Assembly (NCBI GenBank): GCA_031549625.1
Contig: JAVBPK010000134.1
Span: 1-11,232 of the forward strand
Source of the DNA: JAISXK01 sp031549625
GTDB taxonomy: Bacteria; Bacillota; Clostridia; Christensenellales; CAG-138
Direction of reading: 5' to 3'
Length of the DNA stretch: 11,232 nt
Shown: positions 6,325 to 11,232 of the stretch, in pieces
Layout of the letters: every line of letters begins with the position of its first letter
How positions within the stretch are numbered: position 1 is the stretch's first letter
Notes under the pieces: generated by a model
Databases searched by the model: none
What the model saw: the letters and a program-made list of their open reading frames with translations, nothing else
What the model was told of the DNA's origin: nothing
Translations under genes and position numbers: made by a program

Positions 6325-7825
6325 GCGCGCCTCCTTTTTCCGGACTGGAGCTCTCTCCATGCGGATGATTAGGGGCGCTGTGCGCCGCACGCAAGGGTAA
6401 ACGCACCGTAAATGTTGTTCCCTTGCCCTCCACACTATCCACATGGATATAGCCGTCATGCATCGACACAATACGCTCCACAATGGAAAGGCCCAGCCCT
6501 GTGCCACCCGTGTCGCGGCTGCGCGCCTTATCCACGCGGTAGAAGCGCTCAAACAGGCGTGAAATGGATTCTTTGGGTATGCCTATGCCCGTGTCGTGCA
6601 CGGCAAGCACGGCAAAAGTGCCGTCCACTTTCAGCGTGACCGCCACACTGCCCTTTTCCGTATATTTCAAGGCGTTGTCGATTAAATTGGATACGACCTG
6701 CTCTATTCGCAGCTCGTCCGCTTCCACCGTTACGGGTACCACTTTGCTTTCCAGCCGGATCCCCTTTTGTTTGGCCAGCGGCATCAGCCGTTTGATTACG
6801 CGCCTCACAAGCGCGGCATAATCCATTTCGGCAATATTTAGCGCCCGCTCGCTGTTTTCCACCTGCACCAGCCCGAGCAAGTCGTTGATGATGTGCGTAA
6901 GCCTGTCCACCTCGTGATTGATATCCGCAAAAAACTCCAGCGCTATTTTCGGGTCCGGCTCCTGATACAACATGGATTCCGCCAGAATTTTCATGCTCGA
7001 CAGCGGCGTCTTTAGTTCGTGCGAGGCGTTTGAAACGAATTCGTTGCGCACCCTGTCATGGTTTTCTAATTTTTCGCTCATGATATTAAACGCTTCGGCC
7101 AGCCTGGCCAGCTCGCCCTTGCCATGCACCGGCACGCGTTCGCCATAGCCTTGCGCGCCCACATGGCGCATGGCATTTGTGAGCAGCACCACCGGCCGCG
7201 TCAGCCAGCCCGAAACGAACAGGCTAATCAGCCCTACCGCGACCGCAAACACAACGAATATGAGCGCAATGCGCTGGTTGATAACGGCGATGCTGTCCAC
7301 AACATCCTGAATAGGCGACGCGTAGAGCAATATGCCCAAAAGCTCGCCGCCGTCCATGACCGGCACGGCATAATACGCCGTCCACATAAAAACACCGGTA
7401 AACAGCAGCGGATTGTTCGCGGTGTTTACCGGTGAAACTTCATGAAAACCATACGCGGACGACGCGCCGTTTGCGCGTACTTCACATACTTCCCGGTAAG
7501 GCAGCTGCCGCCCGTTGTATTCGGAGGCGGTGTCCAGCTGAACGATGGCATCCGGGTCAAGGAAAAGCAAGCGTCCGTTCTTGGGCCGCGCCCAATTTTC
7601 CGCGTATTCGAACATGTGCGCGGGCGAAGATCCGCTTTGCAAAACCGCTGCAAAAGCAAGCGAAAACGTCTCCGTTTCCGTCAGCTGCGATTGCGTGCGT
7701 TGCGAAACCAAGTGTTCTTCCACAATGGCGGAAACAACGTTTTGCACGGCTACAAAAGCGAATATAATGACAATCAGATAGATGGCGACCATCCGAAACC
7801 GGATGGAACCAAAAAATCTACGCAT
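6314..7825 (-). CDS. Membrane sensor histidine kinase (OmpR-partner type)
   Basis: 503 residues. It autophosphorylates on His and passes the phosphate to the adjacent regulator. Visible order: membrane segment 1 (about 10-29), an extracytoplasmic sensor of about 145 residues with a CACHE/PAS-like look (GRLLFLD, then TAYYAVPV and GGELLGILLY), membrane segment 2 (about 187-208), HAMP (about 208-260), HisKA with the H-box SNASHELKTPLS (His269), and HATPase with N-box Asn384, G1 DTGIGIP, F-box FERFYR and G2 GGTGLGLS. All catalytic motifs look intact. About 25 hydrophilic residues rich in His, Ser and Pro follow the ATPase domain. Start: ATG at 7825, overlapping the regulator stop by 8 nt. An in-frame TTG at 7831 would add two residues. 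No strong ribosome site is seen, so translation is probably coupled to the regulator. Signal unknown. Confidence 0.96.
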   Translation of the reverse strand: MRRFFGSIRFRMVAIYLIVIIFAFVAVQNVVSAIVEEHLVSQRTQSQLTETETFSLAFAAVLQSGSSPAHMFEYAENWARPKNGRLLFLDPDAIVQLDTASEYNGRQLPYREVCEVRANGASSAYGFHEVSPVNTANNPLLFTGVFMWTAYYAVPVMDGGELLGILLYASPIQDVVDSIAVINQRIALIFVVFAVAVGLISLFVSGWLTRPVVLLTNAMRHVGAQGYGERVPVHGKGELARLAEAFNIMSEKLENHDRVRNEFVSNASHELKTPLSSMKILAESMLYQEPDPKIALEFFADINHEVDRLTHIINDLLGLVQVENSERALNIAEMDYAALVRRVIKRLMPLAKQKGIRLESKVVPVTVEADELRIEQVVSNLIDNALKYTEKGSVAVTLKVDGTFAVLAVHDTGIGIPKESISRLFERFYRVDKARSRDTGGTGLGLSIVERIVSMHDGYIHVDSVEGKGTTFTVRLPLRAAHSAPNHPHGESSSPEKGGAHDK

Positions 7826-8504
7826 GCCCAAAGTAGTAGCCGACCCCCCACTTTGTCAGGATATGCTGGGGATTGGCCGCGTCGGGCTCTATTTTTTCCC
7901 TTAGGCGGCGAATATGCACATCCACCGTGCGGAAATCACCGATGTAGTCATAGCCCCAGATGAGCTCGAGCAGCTCTTCGCGGGTATACACACGGCCTGT
8001 GTTGCTCATAAACAGATGGAGCAGGTCAAATTCTTTTACTGTGAGGTTGACGGGCTTGCCATCCGCTTCTACGGAGCGGGTTGTGGAATCCAGCGACAAT
8101 CCCTCGCTTACCAGCTGGGTTTTTGCCTGCTCGCGCCTGCCCACGGAACGCCGCAGTATGCTCTTTATGCGCGCCTTCACCTCGAGGATATTGAAGGGTT
8201 TTGTCATGTAGTCATCCGCTCCATACTCCAGGCCGAGAATTTTGTCCATATCCTCGCCCTTTGCCGTAAGCATGATGATGGGGATGTCCGATGTTTCGCG
8301 CACGCGCTGGCATACTTCGATTCCGGATACTTTGGGCAGCATGACGTCCAATAAAATGAGATCGTATGCGCCCCTGCTCAATTTTTCAAGCGCCTCTTCC
8401 CCGTCCGCCGCTTCGTCTATTTCGTAGCCTTCTTGTTGCAGGGAAAAACGCAAGCCTTTTAAAATTAACGGTTCATCATCGACCAATAATAATTTTACTG
8501 CCAA
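7818..8504 (-). CDS. OmpR/PhoB-family response regulator
   Basis: 228 residues, the usual length for the family. The receiver domain (1-120) has Asp9/Asp10, phospho-acceptor Asp53 in LILLDVMLP, Thr80 and Lys102 (TKPF). The winged-helix DNA-binding domain (about 130-226) has LTVKEFDLL, the recognition region DVHIRRLREKIE and the wing WGVGYYF. Start: TTG at 8504 with GGAGGTG 7 nt upstream. The frame is open for another 60 codons upstream, but that part has no ribosome site, is unlike a receiver domain and crosses the promoter. First gene of the operon, transcribed from the extended -10 promoter at 8542-8550. The inverted repeat at 8561-8587 over the -35 region hints at autoregulation. It resembles many wall-stress regulators (WalR, MtrA, PhoP types), which cannot be separated by eye. 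Confidence 0.96.
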   Translation of the reverse strand: MAVKLLLVDDEPLILKGLRFSLQQEGYEIDEAADGEEALEKLSRGAYDLILLDVMLPKVSGIEVCQRVRETSDIPIIMLTAKGEDMDKILGLEYGADDYMTKPFNILEVKARIKSILRRSVGRREQAKTQLVSEGLSLDSTTRSVEADGKPVNLTVKEFDLLHLFMSNTGRVYTREELLELIWGYDYIGDFRTVDVHIRRLREKIEPDAANPQHILTKWGVGYYFGHA

Positions 8505-8541
8505 TTTGCCGCACCTCCATTGTCGGAATACTATCCATTTC

Positions 8542-8550
8542 AGTATACCA
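8542..8550 (-). promoter_or_regulatory. Extended -10 promoter of the regulator operon
   Basis: On the minus strand TGGTATACT gives a TGn extension plus a TATACT -10 box (5/6 to consensus). No good -35 is found at 17 bp; TTGCAT occurs 20 bp upstream. The start site would be near 8535, about 30 nt before the TTG start codon, so the leader is short and includes GGAGGTG at 8518-8512. Confidence 0.6.
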
Positions 8551-8560
8551 CATTGGGCAG

Positions 8561-8587
8561 ATTTTGTATGCAAAACTGCTACAAAAT
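8561..8587. promoter_or_regulatory. Candidate operator: 8-bp inverted repeat
   Basis: ATTTTGTA (8561-8568) and TACAAAAT (8580-8587) are exact reverse complements with an 11-nt spacer, so half-site centres are 19 bp apart, close to two helical turns. It covers the -35 zone of the minus-strand regulator promoter. A second nested symmetry (GCAGATTTTG 8557-8566 with CAAAACTGC 8571-8579) overlaps it. Likely a protein-binding site; the protein could be the regulator itself or another factor. Confidence 0.45.
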
Positions 8588-8606
8588 TGGCAGAAACGTG
8601 AAAAAA

Positions 8607-8618
8607 AGAGAATTCTCT
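8607..8618. promoter_or_regulatory. Perfect 12-bp palindrome AGAGAATTCTCT
   Basis: The palindrome ends immediately upstream of the position where the -35 of the carboxypeptidase promoter would lie (8619-8624, which reads ATACAA and is poor). This is a typical place for an activator or repressor site. Confidence 0.45.
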
Positions 8619-8638
8619 ATACAAGGGCCGGAAACGTT

Positions 8639-8647
8639 TGTTATACT
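8639..8647 (+). promoter_or_regulatory. Extended -10 promoter of the carboxypeptidase gene
   Basis: TGTTATACT gives a TGn extension and TATACT -10 box at 8642-8647. The -35 is not recognisable. The start would be near 8654, leaving a leader of about 55 nt with a small GGCGG-AGT-CCGCC hairpin (8667-8679) ahead of the GAGG ribosome site (8694-8697). An 8-bp palindrome AAACGTTT (8632-8639) abuts the box. No sporulation-sigma motif could be recognised with confidence. Confidence 0.5.
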
Positions 8648-8708
8648 TATATGTGATTTTAGCATTGGCGGAGTCCGCCCACAATTATTTAAAGAGGTTT
8701 GAATTGTC

Positions 8709-10097
8709 TTGAAAAAACTACTTGGCCTGCTGCTTGCGTTTGCCGTATGCCTTTCCATTTTGCCGGTGGCGCATGCTGAGGCATTTGACGATTCCGGCGT
8801 AAAAACAAAATATATCATGCTAATGGAGGCCGGCTCCGGCTGCGCGCTGTACGAAAAAGCCGCCGACGAGCGCGCTTTTCCCGCCAGCACCACCAAAATA
8901 ATGACTTGCATACTGGCGCTCGAAAAGGGCAATCTCGACGATACAGTCACCGTGCCGAGCGTTACCTCCTCCGGCTCGCAAATGGGCCTGCGCAAGGGCG
9001 AGACCCTTTCCTTGCGCAGCTTGATATACGGCATGATGCTTGTTTCCGGCAACGACGCCGCCGAGGCCGTCGCCATCCACGTCGGCGGCAGCAAGCAAAG
9101 TTTCGTAGACATGATGAACGAAAAAGCCAAAGAGCTTGGCATGAAAAACACCCATTTCATGGAGCCCAGCGGCCTGCATAAAGAAGAACACTATTCCACC
9201 GCGCGGGACATGGCAGTATTAACCCGCTACGCGCTCATGGAATCTCCTAAAAAAGACGATTTTCGCGCCATTGTAAAAAAAGGTTCCTACGAAGTCAAAG
9301 ATAGCTCCCGCGAATATGCCCCGCTTGAAAACACAAACAAGCTTATCCACACCACGGAAAAAAACCGCGCCAAGGGCGTTATGTTGGAATACCGCAACGC
9401 CATTGGCGTAAAAACAGGCGATACAAAATACGCCATGCGCTGCCTTGTCGCCGCCGCGGAAAAAGACGGCATTACGCTCATCAGCGTGCAGCTTTACGAT
9501 GAAGAAGAAGATTACCGCTTCAAGCTCGCCACACGGCTGTTTGACTGGGGTTTCGAAAACTTCAAGACCCAGGACGCCGCTTCGCTCGGCTTCCCTAGCA
9601 CGGTGGATATACAAGTAAAGAATTGCAGCTTTGACGATCCTGTGGGTAAAAACGGTGGCCTGCTTGCGCTCGATATCGACCTTAGCGGCAAGGTGCTTTC
9701 CCAAAACAAAGAAAAGCTGGACGAGATCGCCGGCAATATCTCCGCCGTCACCACAAAAATTATACCTGTTGGCGGCGATGTCGTCGCTCCGCTTAAAAAG
9801 GGCGATCTAGTCGCCACCATCGCCTACTCCTACAACGGCGAAGAGCTCTTTGTAGCCAACGCCTACGCCAGCGCCGATGTCGCCGGAATGAGCGGCGTAG
9901 CAAATTCACCGGAGGCACCCAAGCTGGAAGCGCCCATTCGAAATAGCGAAAAGCAGAGCGCCGGGCCGTGGCTGTTCCTTATCCTGGTTTTGGTCTGCAT
10001 ATTATTTGCCGCCGGGCTCATCCTATATATTCGCAACCGCAACCGCAGACGCAAGCGCAGCCGCAGACGCATATATTCATATAGGGGAAGAAGGTAA
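8709..10097 (+). CDS. D-alanyl-D-alanine carboxypeptidase (PBP5/DacF-like)
   Basis: 462 residues. It removes the terminal D-Ala from peptidoglycan pentapeptides outside the membrane. A signal peptide ends at AHA (residues 21-23). Active-site motifs are intact: S60-T-T-K63 in FPASTTKIM, S113-G-N115, and K235-T-G237 in GVKTGDTKY. A PBP5-type beta-rich C-terminal domain covers about 283-390. Most relatives end in an amphipathic helix. This one instead has a strong membrane segment (about 420-441) followed by a 21-residue tail with 12 Arg and 1 Lys, presumably cytoplasmic. Start: TTG at 8709; an in-frame TGA at 8700-8702 leaves no other start, and GAGG lies 11 nt upstream. It is divergent from the regulator operon and 3 nt before smpB. 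Whether it corresponds to DacA, DacB or DacF of Bacillus cannot be decided by eye. Confidence 0.95.
   Translation: MKKLLGLLLAFAVCLSILPVAHAEAFDDSGVKTKYIMLMEAGSGCALYEKAADERAFPASTTKIMTCILALEKGNLDDTVTVPSVTSSGSQMGLRKGETLSLRSLIYGMMLVSGNDAAEAVAIHVGGSKQSFVDMMNEKAKELGMKNTHFMEPSGLHKEEHYSTARDMAVLTRYALMESPKKDDFRAIVKKGSYEVKDSSREYAPLENTNKLIHTTEKNRAKGVMLEYRNAIGVKTGDTKYAMRCLVAAAEKDGITLISVQLYDEEEDYRFKLATRLFDWGFENFKTQDAASLGFPSTVDIQVKNCSFDDPVGKNGGLLALDIDLSGKVLSQNKEKLDEIAGNISAVTTKIIPVGGDVVAPLKKGDLVATIAYSYNGEELFVANAYASADVAGMSGVANSPEAPKLEAPIRNSEKQSAGPWLFLILVLVCILFAAGLILYIRNRNRRRKRSRRRIYSYRGRR
10032..10071 (+). repeat. Hexanucleotide repeat encoding the arginine-rich tail
   Basis: CGCAAC, CGCAAC, CGCAGA, CGCAAG, CGCAGC, CGCAGA and a final CGCA run without interruption, about 6.7 units of CGCARN. 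The unit is two codons long, so every first codon is CGC (Arg) and the second varies among Asn, Arg, Lys and Ser. This is an in-frame microsatellite; copy changes would lengthen or shorten the basic tail without a frameshift. A/T-rich ATATAT-type sequence flanks both sides. Confidence 0.85.
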
Positions 10098-10100
10098 CGC

Positions 10101-10568
10101 ATGCCCAAGGCACAAGGCATCAAAGTGCTGGCGCAAAATAAAAAAGCGCGCCATGTATATTTTATTGAGGACAGCTATGAATGCGGCCTCGTGCTGTTTG
10201 GCACCGAGGTAAAATCTATGCGCGCGGGCAAAGTCAATATGAAAGACTGCTATTGCATGGTGAAAAACGGCGAGCTTTTCGTCATCAACATGCACATCAG
10301 TCCCTATGAACAAGGCAATATTTTCAATAAAGACCCTTTCCGCGAGCGAAAGCTGTTGGCGCACGGGCGTGAAATAGATAAACTATACGGCTTGCAGCAA
10401 GCCGAGGGAATGAGCCTTATTCCGCTTCAGCTGTATCTAAAGGACGGCAAAGTCAAAATCGAAGTGGCCGTGGCAAAGGGCAAAAAGCTTTACGACAAGC
10501 GCCACGATATCGCCGACAGGGATAGCAAACGCGAAATGGAACGCAGCTTTAAAGAGATGCGTAAATAA
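10101..10568 (+). CDS. smpB: SsrA-binding protein SmpB
   Basis: 155 residues, the normal length. SmpB binds the tRNA-like end of tmRNA and brings it to stalled ribosomes for trans-translation in the cytoplasm. Recognisable family stretches run end to end: NKKARHVYFIEDSYECG near the start, then LFGTEVKSMRAGKVN, then FVINMHISPYEQGN, then RERKLLAH, then the IPLQLYLKDGKVKIEVAVAKG core, and the YDKRHDIADRD tail that reaches into the decoding centre. Start: ATG at 10101 with GAAGG ending 6 nt upstream, partly within the end of the carboxypeptidase gene, whose stop is only 3 nt before. The two are probably co-transcribed. The tmRNA gene (ssrA), often adjacent, is not seen in the window. Confidence 0.98.
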   Translation: MPKAQGIKVLAQNKKARHVYFIEDSYECGLVLFGTEVKSMRAGKVNMKDCYCMVKNGELFVINMHISPYEQGNIFNKDPFRERKLLAHGREIDKLYGLQQAEGMSLIPLQLYLKDGKVKIEVAVAKGKKLYDKRHDIADRDSKREMERSFKEMRK

Positions 10569-10602
10569 TATCCGCAACGATTTTACCAAGGAGAAACAAA
10601 CC

Positions 10603-11232
10603 ATGAAGACCTTACCCTTCAATAAGCAGCAATTACAGGCGATTGTCGCTCAATACCCAACGCCCTTTCATATTTATGACGAAGCCGCCATGCTGGCAAA
10701 CCTGAAACGGCTGCAAGCCGCCTTCGCCTGGAATACCGGCTTTCGCGAGTATTTTGCCGTAAAGGCCGAACCAAATCCCGTTCTCATGCAGCTGCTCCTT
10801 AAAGAAGGCTGTGGCTTTGACTGTTCCTCGCACACGGAGCTCATGCTTAGCGAGGCTATCGGCGCTTCCGGCGCGGATATCATGTTTTCTTCCAACAATA
10901 CACCGGCAGATGAATTCGAATACGCGCGCAAATTGAAAGCCACGATCAACCTGGACGATATTACGCATATCGACTTTCTGGCGACGCACGGCGGCATACC
11001 CGAAACCATCTGCTGCCGCTACAATCCCGGCGGTGAGTTCCGCCTCGGCAACACCATCATGGGCAATCCCGGCGAGGCCAAATACGGCTTTACGCGCCCG
11101 CAAATAACCGACGTCTTTAAAAAGCTGCAACAATATGGGGCAAAAGAATTTGGGCTGCACGCGTTTTTAGCCAGCAACACCACAGACCGCAATTATTACC
11201 CCACCCTCGCGCGTACATTGTTTGAAACCGCC
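10603..11232 (+). CDS. lysA: Diaminopimelate decarboxylase-like PLP enzyme, 3' end missing
   Basis: 210 residues are present; the gene runs off the right edge with no stop. The fold-III (alanine racemase-like) barrel of PLP decarboxylases is visible: TPFHIYDE (20-27), EYFAVKAEPNP with the PLP lysine Lys54, GCGFDCSSHTEL (69-80), NLDDITHI, CRYNPGG, AKYGFTR and GLHAFLASNT with His186. The expected reaction is meso-diaminopimelate to lysine plus CO2. This variant lineage is usually annotated as LysA in Clostridia (memory). The substrate-defining C-terminal part is outside the window, so another decarboxylase of this family is not excluded. Start: ATG at 10603 with AAGGAG 9 nt upstream. It follows smpB by 34 nt, with no lysine riboswitch, T-box or terminator in the gap. 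Confidence 0.85.
   Translation, partial: MKTLPFNKQQLQAIVAQYPTPFHIYDEAAMLANLKRLQAAFAWNTGFREYFAVKAEPNPVLMQLLLKEGCGFDCSSHTELMLSEAIGASGADIMFSSNNTPADEFEYARKLKATINLDDITHIDFLATHGGIPETICCRYNPGGEFRLGNTIMGNPGEAKYGFTRPQITDVFKKLQQYGAKEFGLHAFLASNTTDRNYYPTLARTLFETA

Noticed and set aside
6325..6552. N-terminal extension of the GerMN lipoprotein to 6552
   Set aside because: It overlaps the kinase ATPase domain, would place about 76 residues before the signal peptide, and the ATG at 6324 has a strong GGAGG site.
8505..8684. N-terminal extension of the response regulator to 8684
   Set aside because: It crosses the promoter and palindromes, has no receiver-like sequence, and the TTG at 8504 has GGAGGTG at good spacing.
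8579..9160. 193-codon minus-strand frame over the carboxypeptidase start
   Set aside because: Antisense shadow of a gene with all three active-site motifs intact.
10569..10602. Lysine riboswitch or T-box before the decarboxylase gene
   Set aside because: Only 34 nt separate it from smpB, far too short for either element.
1..11232. CRISPR array, insertion sequence, tRNA, tmRNA or prophage genes
   Set aside because: No direct-repeat/spacer pattern, transposase motif, cloverleaf or phage-type protein was seen on either strand.

Overview
The window looks like chromosomal DNA of a Gram-positive, Clostridia-like Bacillota with fairly high GC, roughly in the low to mid 50s percent by eye. The evidence is a LytR-CpsA-Psr (LCP) cell-wall protein, GerMN-domain lipoproteins with lipoboxes, a low-molecular-weight D-Ala-D-Ala carboxypeptidase, strong AGGAGG-type ribosome sites with several TTG starts, and a small protein ending in a DPLGSYTG...QDADDL signature. 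No phage, transposon, CRISPR or rRNA/tRNA signature is visible.

Layout. Bases 1-400 hold no credible gene but carry a dense run of perfect or near-perfect stem-loops, probably an intergenic repeat element or a structured RNA cut by the left edge. Then come minus-strand genes, given right to left in transcription order: an OmpR-family response regulator (8504-7818), its membrane sensor kinase (7825-6314), a GerMN lipoprotein with a probable NTF2-like C-terminus (6324-5356) and a larger lipoprotein with about three GerMN-like units (5359-3734). Every junction overlaps (8, 11 and 4 nt), so these four form one tightly coupled operon. After a 149-nt gap follows an LCP protein with its own good ribosome site (3584-1860). 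A glycine-rich repeat protein, probably a beta-solenoid, is read from its own sigma-A-like promoter (1723-653), and the small QDADDL protein follows (575-402).

Divergent from the regulator operon, on the plus strand, are a D-Ala-D-Ala carboxypeptidase with a C-terminal membrane anchor and arginine-rich tail (8709-10097), smpB (10101-10568), and a diaminopimelate decarboxylase-like gene cut by the right edge (10603-11232). The two divergent transcription units each have an extended -10 box (TGnTATACT). Between them lie an 8+8 inverted repeat over the regulator promoter's -35 region and a perfect 12-bp palindrome next to the -35 position of the carboxypeptidase promoter.

How it may work together. 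Most of the window is cell-envelope biology: wall crosslink trimming (carboxypeptidase), attachment of polymers to the wall (LCP), and an envelope-sensing two-component system co-encoded with GerMN lipoproteins. The order regulator, kinase, GerMN lipoprotein closely parallels the actinobacterial mtrA-mtrB-lpqB arrangement. It suggests that the lipoproteins are accessory sensors or outputs of this kinase and that the system may control the divergent carboxypeptidase gene. That link is inference. SmpB and the decarboxylase are housekeeping genes downstream; the decarboxylase would supply lysine by consuming meso-diaminopimelate, which is also a wall precursor.
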